This document shows, one piece after another, positions 48,269 through 62,059 of a stretch of DNA of 64,000 bases. The DNA is from Acidimicrobiaceae bacterium (GTDB taxonomy: Bacteria; Actinomycetota; Acidimicrobiia; Acidimicrobiales; Ilumatobacteraceae), in contig JADKGZ010000019.1 of NCBI GenBank assembly GCA_016722025.1, forward strand, positions 1 to 64,000, in the 5' to 3' direction. Below the pieces are notes generated by a model. That model was given only the letters and a program-made list of their open reading frames with translations. It did not search any database and was not told the DNA's origin. The translations under genes and the position numbers were made by a program. The stretch's first letter is position 1. Each line of letters begins with the position of its first letter.

Positions 48269-49198
48269 TCAGACGCCTGCGCGAGCGGGCTGATGCTCGG
48301 GCAGTTGCAAAAGCGCGCACACCGCCTGCGCCAGCTCGATGAACCGCTCGGCAGCGGGTGGCAGCGTTCGCCCCTTGCGCCGGGCCAGCACCAGCACCCG
48401 CGGCGCGATGGGCGGATCCATCGTGGACACCACCACTCCAGGATCGGTGCGATCGACCGCGAGGTGCGGCAGGATGGCGCACCCCATGCCCGCCCGCACC
48501 ATCGCCTGCACGGCAGCGTTGTCGTTGGTGCGAAACACGTAGTCGGGTTCGACGCCCAGGTCGCGCAGCGCCCGATCGATCGAGAGCTGGCAGGCGCACG
48601 GCGACTGCCCGATCATCGCCACGCCACCCAGGCGGCCGGGGTCGACGACCGGCGCGATGCCGGTGTTGGGGCTCACCAGCACGAACGGGTCGACGAGCAG
48701 CGTGACCGACTCGACCGCCGGGTCGTCGGGCTCGCCGATCAGGAACGTGAGGTCGAGCTCGTCGGCGAGCAGGCGGCCGACGAGCACATCGTTCTCGTCC
48801 TCCTCCTCGCAGCGCACGGCCAGCCCGGGGCGCTCGCCGCGCAGGCGGCCCACCACCGCCGGCAGCACGTTGACCGAGACGCTCTGGAACGACCCGACGA
48901 CGAGCCGGCCGACCTCGCCGGCACGCAACGAGCGCAGACCGTCTTCCGTGATGCGCAACTGCTCGAACACCGATGTTGCGTAGTCGAGCAGGAGCACGCC
49001 GGTGGGCGTGAGCTCGACCCGTTTGGGACCACCGGGCCGGTCGAACACCCGGTCGCCCACGGCGCGCTCGAGCCCGGCGATCTGCTGGCTGATGGCCGAC
49101 TGCGTGAAGCCCAACCGCTCGGCGGCGCGCCCGAACGACCCCTCCTGAGCGATCGCCTGCAACGCTCGGAGTTGGCGGACGTCGACGTCGTGCAGCAT
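48269..49198 (-). CDS. LysR-family transcriptional regulator
   Basis: 309 residues. The N-terminal wHTH reads RQLRALQAIAQEGSFGRAAERLGFTQSAISQQIAGLERAVGDRVFDRPGGPKRVELT; the rest is the periplasmic-binding-like sensor domain. The 81-bp gap to the divergent gene at 49280 probably holds a shared operator, as usual for LysR proteins. Confidence 0.93.
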   Translation of the reverse strand: MLHDVDVRQLRALQAIAQEGSFGRAAERLGFTQSAISQQIAGLERAVGDRVFDRPGGPKRVELTPTGVLLLDYATSVFEQLRITEDGLRSLRAGEVGRLVVGSFQSVSVNVLPAVVGRLRGERPGLAVRCEEEDENDVLVGRLLADELDLTFLIGEPDDPAVESVTLLVDPFVLVSPNTGIAPVVDPGRLGGVAMIGQSPCACQLSIDRALRDLGVEPDYVFRTNDNAAVQAMVRAGMGCAILPHLAVDRTDPGVVVSTMDPPIAPRVLVLARRKGRTLPPAAERFIELAQAVCALLQLPEHQPARAGV

Positions 49199-49279
49199 TC
49201 GAGCATCATAAGCAAAGACGATCGAATAGACAAGAGATCATCGCTGTACAGAATGAATGTCGATCCGTACGGTGGAGCC

Positions 49280-49540
49280 ATGAGCACCAACCAGTCCCAC
49301 CGCAACGACCCGTCGTGGCTCGCCGAGCTGGCGACGGCCATCGCCGAGCACGGTCTTGACGAGCGCGAGGCCGATGTCGTCGTGCTGGCCAACCAGCTGC
49401 ACTGCGAAGGCAACCGCCAGCTCGTGCTCGACATCGTGCGCGACCGCACCCAGCCCACCATCGCTCGCGAGCGAGCATTCGGCGTGATGCACGGCATCGC
49501 GCTGGCCGGCCGCACCTCGCACCGCTCGGTTGCCGCCTGA
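49280..49540 (+). CDS. Small protein, unknown, divergent from LysR gene
   Basis: 86 residues, helical, soluble (LAELATAIAEHGLDEREADVVVLANQLHCEGNRQLVLDIVRDRTQPTIARERAFGVMHGIALAGR). A GGTGGAG ribosome site lies close to ATG 49280. No family recognised. As the divergent neighbour of a LysR gene it is the likely regulated target. Confidence 0.6.
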   Translation: MSTNQSHRNDPSWLAELATAIAEHGLDEREADVVVLANQLHCEGNRQLVLDIVRDRTQPTIARERAFGVMHGIALAGRTSHRSVAA

Positions 49541-49561
49541 GCCCAAGCGGCACACCTCTGA

Positions 49562-50581
49562 TCAGAACTGGAGCAGGTTGTCCTGCGTGACCACCACGTT
49601 GGCCGCCAGGCCGGGTCGCTTGCTGGTGAGGGTTGCCGTCATCAGCGGCCCCGCCGCCGAGATGTCGACGACGGTGAGCACTTCCGACCAGGGCGCGCTG
49701 CTGACCAACGAGACGCCCGACTCGATGTGGGCACGGAACGCGGCAACCGCCGCCGTCGCCATCGCCGGCGTGGCGTACAGCAGCGCGACCGTGACGGTGG
49801 ACGCGTCACCCTGGAACGTCTCGCCCAGGCCGGCCAGCGACCAGCTCTCCGCCGCCTCGGGCGCAACGAGGATGCCGTTGGCCACCTTCGCCGCGTCGAG
49901 CGCTCCGGCCACCGCAAGGTAGTTGGCGTCGTCGGCCAACGACGGCGCTGCATTCGCGACCGCACCGACAGCGGCTTCCACCGACGCACGGGTACGACCC
50001 CAGTAGAGCGTGTCGCCTTCGATCGCCAGTCGCAGCGGCTGGCCGACGCGGCGGATCGGCGAGACGCTCCCGAAATCCGAGGCACCATCGTCGCCGAGCG
50101 ACAGGTACGTGACCGCGCCGACCTGCTCCTTGGTGGTCGCCTCACCGCCGGGTGACGCCTCGAGGCCCTTCTGGATGGCGCCCGACTTCATCGTGCCCAC
50201 CAGCACGGCCACCGTGTCGGGAAGCACCCCGTACTCCAGGGCGACTGCGATCTGACGGGTGTCGAAGCCGGCGAACTGGGCGAACTCGGGCTCGCGGATG
50301 CCGGAACGCACCGCGTCGGGCAGGAACACCTGGCCGGACGAGTTCTCGACGAGGAGCGCCAGATCGTCGTCGAAGTTGTCGGGAAGCTGCCCGGCGCGCA
50401 CGACGGTGAGGTTGCCGTAGTAGACCGGGTTGCCTCGGCTGTCGGCGGTGTCGGGTACCGCGTGCAGCAGCCCCGCCAACGACGGCCCGTCGCCGATGGG
50501 CGACGAACCACTTCGGTTCGAATCACTGCATGCCGGCACGAGCAGCAGCACGGACGATCCCAACACCCAGAGACGCTTCAT
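49562..50581 (-). CDS. Putative lipoprotein, 339 residues
   Basis: Signal peptide with lipobox (LWVLGSSVLLLVPAC). The mature protein has repeated motifs such as SLAGLLHAVPDTADSRGNPVYYGN and DTLYWGRTRASVEAAVGAVANAAPSL, giving a two-lobed protein. No family recognised. Extracytoplasmic. Divergent from the monooxygenase gene (74 bp gap). Confidence 0.72.
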   Translation of the reverse strand: MKRLWVLGSSVLLLVPACSDSNRSGSSPIGDGPSLAGLLHAVPDTADSRGNPVYYGNLTVVRAGQLPDNFDDDLALLVENSSGQVFLPDAVRSGIREPEFAQFAGFDTRQIAVALEYGVLPDTVAVLVGTMKSGAIQKGLEASPGGEATTKEQVGAVTYLSLGDDGASDFGSVSPIRRVGQPLRLAIEGDTLYWGRTRASVEAAVGAVANAAPSLADDANYLAVAGALDAAKVANGILVAPEAAESWSLAGLGETFQGDASTVTVALLYATPAMATAAVAAFRAHIESGVSLVSSAPWSEVLTVVDISAAGPLMTATLTSKRPGLAANVVVTQDNLLQF

Positions 50582-50655
50582 GGACCAGAAAGTAGTGCGT
50601 CTCGGCGGCACAGATCGCCGATGGGTACGCTGACGCAACACATCAGGAGGGGCTC

Positions 50656-51677
50656 ATGAAGGTCGACGGGGGAATCGGGAACAACCTGCACCACGCAGGT
50701 GCGCAAGCCAAGGAGCTGGAGGCTGCCGGCTATACCGGCGCCTGGACGGCCGAGACCAGTCACGACCCGTTCTTCCCGCTGCTGCTCGCCGCCGGCGAAA
50801 CCACCGACAGGTGGAGCTCGGCACGTCGATCGCCGTGGCCTTCGCGCGCAACCCGATGACGCTCGCCAACATCGGCTGGGATCTGCAGTCGTACTCCAAG
50901 GGCCGCTTCATTCTCGGCCTCGGCAGCCAGATCAAGCCGCACATCACCAAGCGCTTCAGCATGGAGTGGAGCCACCCGGCGCCGCGCATGCGCGAGATGA
51001 TCCTGGCCATGCGGGCCATCTGGGACACGTGGGAGAACGGCACTCCCCTCGCCTTCCGCGGCGACTACTACACGCACACGCTGATGACGCCGTTCTTCAC
51101 ACCCGAGCGCGCCGACCTCGCCGGGTTCGGCGTGCCCAAGATCTTCCTGGCAGGCGTCGGCGAGCTGATGACCGAAGTGGCCGGTGAGGTGTGCGACGGC
51201 TTCCTCTGCCACGGCTTCACCACCGAGAAGTACCTGCGCGAGGTCACCATCCCCGCGCTCGCCCGCGGTCGCGCCAAGGCCGGCAAGACGATGGAGGGCT
51301 TCGAGATCGTGGGCCCTTCGTTCGTGGTCACCGGCAACAGCGAGGAGGAGATGGCTGCGGCCATCGCCGGCACCCGCCAGCAGATCGCGTTCTACGGCAG
51401 CACCCCTGCCTACCGCAACGTGCTCGATGCGCACGGCTGGGGCGGCCTGCAGGACGAGCTCAACTCGCTGTCGAAGATGGGCAAGTGGGTCGACATGGGC
51501 AACCTCATCACCGACGAGATCCTCAACACGTTCGCCGTCGTCGGCGAGCCCGAGACCATCGCCCCCGAGCTGCACCGCCGCTACGGCGATGTCATCCAGC
51601 GGATCAGCTTCTACGCGCCGTACAAGAGCGACCCCGAGCGTTGGGCCACGGTGCTCGAGGCGCTCAAGTCCGCCTGA
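50656..51677 (+). CDS. Luciferase-like, probably F420-dependent, monooxygenase (one frameshift)
   Basis: About 340 residues. The first 51 codons (MKVDGGIGNNLHHAGAQAKELEAAGYTGAWTAETSHDPFFPLLLAAGETTDR) and the rest (VELGTSIAVAFARNPMTLANIGWDLQSYSKGRFILGLGSQIKPHI...) are in different frames; one G is missing in the run near 50808-50811. The TIM-barrel luciferase-like monooxygenase family of actinobacteria commonly uses F420. Substrate unknown. GGAGGGG ribosome site before ATG 50656. Confidence 0.85.
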
Positions 51678-51755
51678 CGTCCACTCGCCCACAAGTCGCA
51701 CGACACGCCGGCCGACCGTGCCCGCGTCAGAACATCCGTTCGATATGGTGAGCGC

Positions 51756-54587
51756 ATGACTCTGCCGCTCGACGATGCACCTCCGCCGCGGGCTGCCTGC
51801 GTGTACTGCGGCGGGGCACGCCACCGCCGACGAGGGGCCTGCTGGCAGCGCAACACGGCAGGAGGTCGCGGCGACGACGGGCGAACCGCACGACGAGCGG
51901 CCGGCCGACGAGCCAACGAGGCCCGCGCAGGCCGCCTGCCACCAGCCGGTCACCGCCAGCATCGTCGTCGGGCCGGCCGTCCTGGGTCGCAACGTCATCG
52001 TCGCCCCCGGCCAGGCCGCCCCCGCCCAGTGGCAGCACGCACCGCGGGTGGTCATCGAGCCCTCCGCAGGCGACCTGGTGGGGTTGCTGCTGCGCGTCGC
52101 CTCGAGCGCACCGGGTGCGTGTTCGAGCTCGGCCGCACGCCACCGGCGAGCAGCTGGCCCGCCGTTCACCACCACGCTGCCGCACGCGGTGGGGCCGCGC
52201 GTGCGGTTCAGCAGCGACCAGCTGCGGCACCTGGTCTTCAGCAACGCCATCGATCCTCCGCCACGCCGCACTGGCCGCTGCTGTCCCTGGCAGTGCGTGC
52301 CGGCGCTCGCACCGTCACCGACGGGCGCGGCGACATCGAACTGCCCGACGGTTCGCGAGCGTGGCTCGACGGTGGGCCGCCGCGCTACACACCCGCGATC
52401 GACGGCACCCCGGTGCTGCACCGAGTGACGGTCGAGCACCGGTCGCTGCGCCCACCGCTGGGCAACAGCACGCAGGCTGCGCTCGCCCCCGACCAGCTGG
52501 CCGCAGTCACCCACGACGGTGGCGCGGCCCGCATCATCGCCCCCGCCGGCTCGGGTAAGACCCGGGTGCTCACCGAACGCGCGCGTCACCTGGTGCAGCA
52601 GTGGCGCATCCCGGCCTCCGCCATCACGCTCATCGCGTTCAACAAGCGGGCCCAGGAAGAGATCGCCGCCCGCACCACCGACGTGCCCGGCCTGCAGGTG
52701 CGCACGCTCAACGCCATCGCGCTCGCGGTCATCAACGGCAGCGCACCGTTCGCTCGTCAGCCGCAACGCTTCAACACGGTCGACGAGCCCGAAGTGCGCC
52801 GGCTCATCGGCCGGCTGGTCAAGTTCCCTCGCGTCCGCAACGCCGATCCCGTCGCCACCTGGATCGAAGCGCTGTCGGTCGCTCGCCTCGGGCTGCTCGA
52901 CCCGGCGAAGGTGGAGAGCCGCTACGACGGCGAGGTCGAAGGGTTCGCCGATGCCTTCGCCCGCTACCGGCACGAGCTGGCCCGTGCCGGCAACGTCGAC
53001 TACGACGAACAGGTCTTCAAGGCCATCGAGCTGCTGCTGCGCGACCCGCAGGCCCGCGCCACCGCACAACGGTCGTGCCGGCTGCTGCTGGTCGACGAGT
53101 TCCAAGACCTCACACCGGCGCACCTGCTGCTGGTGCGCCTGCTGGCCGGGCCCGACGCCGCGGTGTTCGGCGTGGGCGACGACGACCAGACCATCTACGG
53201 CTACAACGGCGCCGACCCTGCCTGGCTGATCGACTTCGCCGAGCTGTTCCCCGGTGCCGGCGAGCACCCGCTGGAGGTCAACTACCGCTGCCCGGGCGGC
53301 ATCGTGCGCGCCGCCGACACACTGCTGCGGCACAACCGCCGGCGCGTCGCGAAGGTCATCCGCGCACACCACAGCGCCACCGACGGGTTCATGGTTGCGC
53401 CCGCCACGGGCGACCCGGTCGATGTCACGGTGCAGGCGGTCACCACCGCCATCGCGGCCGGCTCGCCCGCCGCCGAGATCGCGGTGCTCACTCGCGTCAA
53501 CTCGCTGCTGGCCCCGGTGCAGGTCGCGCTGCGAGGTGCTGGTGTGCCCACCAACGGTGGCGTCGGGCCCGAGTTCCTCGAGCGCACGGCGGTGCGCGCG
53601 GCACTGGCCTGGTTGCGCATCGCCACCGCCAAGGCCGACTTCTCCACCGCCGACGTCGGCGAGGCCTTGCGCCGGCCGTCGCGCCCGCTGCACCCGCGCA
53701 TCGCCACCTGGGTGGGCGAGCAGTCGTCGCTGGCGGGCTTGCGTCGCCTGGCCGGGCGCATCACCACCGAGCGCGATGCCGACACGGTCGAGAAGTTCGC
53801 CGGCGACATCGAGCGCTTGCAGCGACTGGTGGCCAGCCGAGGCACCACTGCGCAGGCCATGGCTGCGCTGCGCGACACGATGGGCCTGGCCAACAGCATC
53901 GCCACCCTCGACGTCCACCGTCGGGGCATGAACCGCGCCGCCCAGAACGACGACCTCACCGCCATCGCACAGCTGGCCGCGCTGCAGCCCGACCCAGCCA
54001 AGTTCGAGTCGTGGCTGCGCGCCGCGCTGGCCAACAAGTGGCAGGCCGAAGGCGGCACGCTGGCCACCATCCACCGAGTGAAGGGCCAGGAGTGGCCGTT
54101 CGTGGTGGTGCACCAGGCCGACAGCGATCAGTTCCCTCATCGCCTCGCCGAAGACGAGGAGGAGGAGCGGCGCCTGTTCCACGTGGCCATCACCCGGGCG
54201 TCGCGCGACGTGCTGGTGGTGCCATCGGATCGGCCGTCGCCGTTCATCACCGACTGCAGCACAGAGCCCCGAGCGCGAACAGCGGTGGAGGCTCCCGCAC
54301 GCGTCGGTGCCGCTCGGCAGGCAGCGCCGGCCAAGAAGCCCGGCGACGACCTCTCCCCCGACCAGTCGCGACTGTTCGAAGAGCTGCGCGCCGTGCGCCG
54401 GCACCTCGCCGCCGGCAAACCCGCCTACACGGTGTTGCCCGACGCCGCGCTGCACGCGATCGCGTCGTTGCAGCCCACCTCGCTCGACGAGCTGGCCGGC
54501 ATCAAGGGCATCGGCCCGGCCAAGCTGCAGCAGTACGGCGCCGCCTTCCTGGCTGCGGTCGCCGGCACCGACCCCGCAGGGCCGTAG
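51756..54587 (+). CDS. UvrD2-type DNA helicase with HRDC domain (N-terminus frameshifted)
   Basis: From about 52270 the frame is intact. Walker A APAGSGKTRVLTER, motif II LLVDEFQDLTPAH, motif III VGDDDQTIYGYNGA, motif IV EVNYRCPGGIV, and motifs V/VI IHRVKGQEWPFVVVHQ and RLFHVAITRA are present. An HRDC domain ends the protein (LFEELRAVRRHLAAGKPAYTVLPDAALHAIASL...GIGPAKLQQYG), as in mycobacterial UvrD2. The first 500 bp contain several shifts; pieces such as CVYCGG, PRVVIEPSAGDLVGLLLR, CVFELGRTP and FTTTLPHAVGPRVRFSSDQLRHLVFSNAIDPP lie in alternating frames. ATP-dependent 3'-5' helicase for repair. Confidence 0.85.
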   Translation: MTLPLDDAPPPRAACVYCGGARHRRRGACWQRNTAGGRGDDGRTARRAAGRRANEARAGRLPPAGHRQHRRRAGRPGSQRHRRPRPGRPRPVAARTAGGHRALRRRPGGVAAARRLERTGCVFELGRTPPASSWPAVHHHAAARGGAARAVQQRPAAAPGLQQRHRSSATPHWPLLSLAVRAGARTVTDGRGDIELPDGSRAWLDGGPPRYTPAIDGTPVLHRVTVEHRSLRPPLGNSTQAALAPDQLAAVTHDGGAARIIAPAGSGKTRVLTERARHLVQQWRIPASAITLIAFNKRAQEEIAARTTDVPGLQVRTLNAIALAVINGSAPFARQPQRFNTVDEPEVRRLIGRLVKFPRVRNADPVATWIEALSVARLGLLDPAKVESRYDGEVEGFADAFARYRHELARAGNVDYDEQVFKAIELLLRDPQARATAQRSCRLLLVDEFQDLTPAHLLLVRLLAGPDAAVFGVGDDDQTIYGYNGADPAWLIDFAELFPGAGEHPLEVNYRCPGGIVRAADTLLRHNRRRVAKVIRAHHSATDGFMVAPATGDPVDVTVQAVTTAIAAGSPAAEIAVLTRVNSLLAPVQVALRGAGVPTNGGVGPEFLERTAVRAALAWLRIATAKADFSTADVGEALRRPSRPLHPRIATWVGEQSSLAGLRRLAGRITTERDADTVEKFAGDIERLQRLVASRGTTAQAMAALRDTMGLANSIATLDVHRRGMNRAAQNDDLTAIAQLAALQPDPAKFESWLRAALANKWQAEGGTLATIHRVKGQEWPFVVVHQADSDQFPHRLAEDEEEERRLFHVAITRASRDVLVVPSDRPSPFITDCSTEPRARTAVEAPARVGAARQAAPAKKPGDDLSPDQSRLFEELRAVRRHLAAGKPAYTVLPDAALHAIASLQPTSLDELAGIKGIGPAKLQQYGAAFLAAVAGTDPAGP

Positions 54588-54626
54588 CGTGCCCGGCCGC
54601 TGTCGGATGGGCTCACCCGAGCCGGT

Positions 54627-55670
<1,044 letters not shown>

Positions 55671-55721
55671 CCGCCCACATTGCCAGACGCGCGATTCGTG
55701 AGCAGACTCACCCGTGCGGGC

Positions 55722-57422
55722 TCAGGCCAGTTCGAGCTCCTCGTCGAGGTACAGCTCGCGGCACTTGGCCCGTTGCAGCTTGCCCGACGAGGTCTTGGGC
55801 AGCGTGCCGGGCTTGACCAGGATGACGTCGCGTGGGGGCAGCCCGCACACGTCGAGCGTGCGATGGTGAACGGCGTGGCGCACGGCGTCGTTGTCGTCGG
55901 TGCGCACCTCGCACACCACGACCACGCTCTCCTTGCTCTTGTACCCCTCCACGCCGAAGGCGATGACGTTGCCGGCGCGCACGCCGTCGATGACCGCCAC
56001 CGCCCGCTCGATGTCCTCCGGGAACACATTGCGACCGCCCACGATGATGACGTCCTTGATGCGGCCGCACAGCACCAGCTCGCCGTCGACGAGGTAGGCG
56101 AGATCGCCGGTGCACAGCCACCCGTCGCGGAACAGGGCGGCGGTGGCGTCGGGCCGCTTGTAGTAGCCGGAGGTGACCGAGGTGCCGCGCAGCAGCAACT
56201 CGCCGACGTGACGTTCGGGCACTTCCTCGTAGCTGTCGGGATTGACCACCTTCATCTCCAGACCCGGCACCGCCTTGCCCAGCAGCGGCAGGCGGCGAAC
56301 ATCCAGCTCCTCCTGCGCGTCGGCGAGATCGAGCGGCTTGGCGACCCGCTCGCGCTCGAGGAACTCGCGATCCACCGAGTCGGTGACCATGCCGCGGTGG
56401 CGAGGTGGGAACGCCCCACCGATGGCGACCTCCGCCATGCCGAACGCGGGGAACACGCTGCCCGCGCTGAAACCGAACGGTTGGGCCGCGCCGACGAAGG
56501 CATCGACCGCGTTGGGGTCGACCGGCTCGGCACCGCTGAGGGCGAGCGTCAGGCAGGAGAGGTCGAGGCCTTCCATTCGCCCCAACGCGCGCGTGGCCAG
56601 CACCCACGCGAAGTTGGGGCCGGCGGTGGCGGTGCCACGCCAGTCGCTGATCCACTGCATCCAGTTGCCGGGCTTCGCCAGGAAGTCCTGCGGCGCCGCC
56701 TGCACCAGGTCGACACCGACGGTCATCGGCAGCGACAGGAAGCCCACCAGGCCCATGTCGTGGTACAGCGGCAGCCAGCTGACCATCACCTCACCAACAC
56801 CAAGCTGCGCAGCTGTGCACGATGCATCGAGGTTGGCGCGCAAGACTCGATCGGGGATCATCACCCCTTTCGGCTCGCTGGTCGACCCGCTGGTGTACTG
56901 CAGGATCACCAGCCGCTCGGGGTCGTGTGCCGGCTGCTCCCACCGATCGCTGGTGGGCACACCAGCGAACCCCGGCAGCACCGCGGCCATCGGTTCGATC
57001 GGCGGGTCGTCGGGGCCGGCTGCGTAGAACGCGGCGAGCATGTCGTCGATGAGGATGAGCTTGGCGTCGCCGTGGCGGATGCGCGCGCGGGTGGTCTCCA
57101 CGAACACGTCGAGCGACCCCATGCGCATGGGCAGCGGCAGCACCATGCTGGCGATGCCGGCCAGCCAGCACCCTTGGATGATGGTCATCAGCGAACGCGA
57201 GGTGGGGCCGAGGATGGCGACGTGGTCGCCCGGCACCAGGCCGCGGGCCTGCAGCGCGGCGGCAACGACACGGGCTTCGTCGTGCAGCTGTGCCCAGGAC
57301 ACGAACGCATCGCCTTCGGCCGGCAGCACGCTGTGGCCCACGAACCGAACCCCGGTGCGCTGCTCGGTGGCGGCGATCAAGCGAGTGACGATCGAGTCGG
57401 TGTCGGGCGCACGAGGTGGCAT
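55722..57422 (-). CDS. Fatty acyl-AMP ligase (FadD32-like)
   Basis: 566 residues. ANL-superfamily adenylation enzyme: P-loop ILQYTSGSTSEPKGVMI, SWLPLYHDMGLVGFL, FPAFGMAEVAIGGAF and GRIKDVIIVGGRNVFPEDIE. The pattern YTSGSTSEPKG and WLPLYHDMGLVG matches FAALs, which feed acyl-AMPs to polyketide synthases or acyl carriers. No PKS is visible in the window. Divergent from leuS (66 bp gap). Confidence 0.87.
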   Translation of the reverse strand: MPPRAPDTDSIVTRLIAATEQRTGVRFVGHSVLPAEGDAFVSWAQLHDEARVVAAALQARGLVPGDHVAILGPTSRSLMTIIQGCWLAGIASMVLPLPMRMGSLDVFVETTRARIRHGDAKLILIDDMLAAFYAAGPDDPPIEPMAAVLPGFAGVPTSDRWEQPAHDPERLVILQYTSGSTSEPKGVMIPDRVLRANLDASCTAAQLGVGEVMVSWLPLYHDMGLVGFLSLPMTVGVDLVQAAPQDFLAKPGNWMQWISDWRGTATAGPNFAWVLATRALGRMEGLDLSCLTLALSGAEPVDPNAVDAFVGAAQPFGFSAGSVFPAFGMAEVAIGGAFPPRHRGMVTDSVDREFLERERVAKPLDLADAQEELDVRRLPLLGKAVPGLEMKVVNPDSYEEVPERHVGELLLRGTSVTSGYYKRPDATAALFRDGWLCTGDLAYLVDGELVLCGRIKDVIIVGGRNVFPEDIERAVAVIDGVRAGNVIAFGVEGYKSKESVVVVCEVRTDDNDAVRHAVHHRTLDVCGLPPRDVILVKPGTLPKTSSGKLQRAKCRELYLDEELELA

Positions 57423-57488
57423 GACGAGCAACGGTAGTACGGCAAAGAACGGGCCGAGTCGATCGGTGGCTCGTAGAATCGAGCCGCT

Positions 57489-60308
<2,820 letters not shown>

Positions 60309-60333
60309 GCGGCGACGGGCACGAGGCGACGAC

Positions 60334-60603
60334 TCAGGCCAGCTTCAGGAACAGCCGCTCGACCTCTTCCAGGTCGAAGCCGCTCTTGCTGGCCACGTCG
60401 GGGTTGGCCAAGCACGCGGCCATGCCGGTGGCCAGCATCTTGAAGCCGACCTGGTCGACCGCCTTGCCGACGGCAGAGAGCTGGGCGACGATCTCGCGGC
60501 ACTCTCGCCCATCGGTGAGCATGGCTTGTACGCCACGAACCTGACCCTCGATGCGAGCGAGGCGGCGCAGCAGATCGGCAGTGATGTCCTCCGGCAGTTG
60601 CAT
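60334..60603 (-). CDS. CsoR/CstR-family repressor lacking the metal-binding histidine
   Basis: 89 residues, DUF156 fold. It starts MQLPEDITADLLRRLARIEGQVRGVQAMLTDGRECREIVAQLSAV. The first Cys (in GRECREIV) and a second Cys (in GMAACLANP) are present, but the His of the CsoR Cu(I) site is replaced (MLATGMAACL). Two Cys without His is the pattern of CstR-type persulfide sensors. A repressor dyad lies over its own promoter. Confidence 0.85.
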   Translation of the reverse strand: MQLPEDITADLLRRLARIEGQVRGVQAMLTDGRECREIVAQLSAVGKAVDQVGFKMLATGMAACLANPDVASKSGFDLEEVERLFLKLA

Positions 60604-60628
60604 GTCGCGAGCATACCCCCTGGGGTGT
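60604..60628 (-). promoter_or_regulatory. CsoR-family operator over a leaderless promoter
   Basis: The minus strand reads TATGCT (60610-60615) six bases before the ATG. Directly upstream and partly overlapping is the dyad ACCCC-CT-GGGGT (60615-60626), the C-run/G-run form of CsoR-type operators. A dimer bound there would block the -10 region, so the gene is probably autoregulated. Confidence 0.7.
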
Positions 60629-60658
60629 GGTGAGCGAGTGCTGTGGTGTCGGATCCGG

Positions 60659-62059
60659 TCAGCGACCGAGCAAGCCCTTCTGCACCTTGCCCATCGCGTT
60701 TCGTGGCAGCTCGTCGACGACCCGCACGTCGCGGGGTCGCTTGTGCACCGACAGCGTGGCCGCAACGTGCTCGATCAGCGCAGCAGCGTCGATGTCGCTG
60801 CCGACCACGTAGGCGACGATGCGCTGGCCGAGATCGTCGTCGGGCGCACCGACGACCGCCGCCTCCAGCACCGACGGGTGGCTGAGCAGTGCAGTTTCGA
60901 CTTCGCCGGCGCCCACCTTGAAGCCCCCGGTCTTGATGATGTCGAGCGACTGCCGGCCGACGATGCGGTGGAAGCCGTCGGCGTCGATGACTGCTGCGTC
61001 GCCGGTGCGGAACCACTGATCGTCGAACGCCGCCGCCGTTGCCTCCGGGCGGCCGAGGTAGCCGTCGAAGAGGGTCGAACCGGCGACATGCAGCTCGCCG
61101 ATCGTGTCGCCGTCGTGCGCCGCCGCTGAGCCGTCGTCGCCCACCAGTCGAGTGCGCACGCCGTCGATCGGGAGGCCCACCCAACCCGGTCGACGCTCGC
61201 CATCGGCGCGCGTGCTGAGGGTGATGAGCGTCTCGGTCATGCCGTAGCGCTCGACCGGGTGGTGGCCGGTGAGCGCGCGCAGCTGCTCGAAGACCGCCAC
61301 CGGGAGCGGGGCGCTGCCGGAGACCAGCAGGCGGGCGCTGCGCAAGGCGGTCGCCGCCGCAGGTTCGGCACACACTCGACCCCACACCGTGGGCACGCCG
61401 AAGTAGAGCGAACCCTGTGCCGCCGCGTAGGCGGCCGGCGTGGGCTTGCCGGTGTGCACCAGGCGGCACCCCACCCGCAGTGCGCCCAGCACGCCGAGCA
61501 CGAGGCCGTGCACGTGGAACAGCGGCAGGCCGTGCACCAGCGTGTCGTCGGCAGTCCACTGCCAGGCGGAAGCGAGACCGTCGAGGCCGGCCGCGACTGC
61601 GCGCCGCGACAGCACCACGCCTTTCGGCGAGCCCGTCGTGCCCGAGGTGTAGACGATGAGCGCAGCGACGTCGTCGGCCGGTTCCGCCAGCAAGCTGCCA
61701 TCGGTGGCGAGCTCGATGCGGGCCAGCGCCACGTCGGGCCAGTCCGCGGCGCCCACGACCGCTTCCGCCCCCGAGTCGCGGATGATGTGGCTGCGCTCGA
61801 CCGGCCCGGCATCGGGTGGCACCGGCACCACCGCCACGCCTGCGGCCAGGCCCGCAGCAACGGCGATGACCGTCTGCAGCGTTGGACGCGCGTCGATCGC
61901 GACGGCGCGGGCGCCCAGCAGCCGGGCCGCGGTGCCGTTGGCCATCGCGCTCAGGGTGGCCCACGAGACGGGCTCACCGGCCACGCGGACTGCGTCGGCG
62001 CGGTCGCCGAGCTCGCCGCGCAGGCTGGGCAGCAGCGATGGCGACCGCTGCTGGTTCAT
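60659..62059 (-). CDS. Acyl-CoA synthetase (malonyl-CoA synthetase MatB-like)
   Basis: 466 residues. ANL motifs: [63 protein letters not shown], the hinge [21 protein letters not shown] and the C-terminal lysine in [12 protein letters not shown]. The GVPTVW and RYGMTET...NPxxGERRPG-type stretches match malonyl- or methylmalonyl-CoA synthetases. The start overlaps the TetR gene stop by 4 bp, so the pair is an operon. Confidence 0.86.
   Translation of the reverse strand: MNQQRSPSLLPSLRGELGDRADAVRVAGEPVSWATLSAMANGTAARLLGARAVAIDARPTLQTVIAVAAGLAAGVAVVPVPPDAGPVERSHIIRDSGAEAVVGAADWPDVALARIELATDGSLLAEPADDVAALIVYTSGTTGSPKGVVLSRRAVAAGLDGLASAWQWTADDTLVHGLPLFHVHGLVLGVLGALRVGCRLVHTGKPTPAAYAAAQGSLYFGVPTVWGRVCAEPAAATALRSARLLVSGSAPLPVAVFEQLRALTGHHPVERYGMTETLITLSTRADGERRPGWVGLPIDGVRTRLVGDDGSAAAHDGDTIGELHVAGSTLFDGYLGRPEATAAAFDDQWFRTGDAAVIDADGFHRIVGRQSLDIIKTGGFKVGAGEVETALLSHPSVLEAAVVGAPDDDLGQRIVAYVVGSDIDAAALIEHVAATLSVHKRPRDVRVVDELPRNAMGKVQKGLLGR

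Noticed and set aside
57423..57488. T-box or other leader riboswitch before leuS
   Set aside because: The gap to the divergent gene is only 66 bp and a -10-like box lies 9 nt before the start, leaving no room for a leader.
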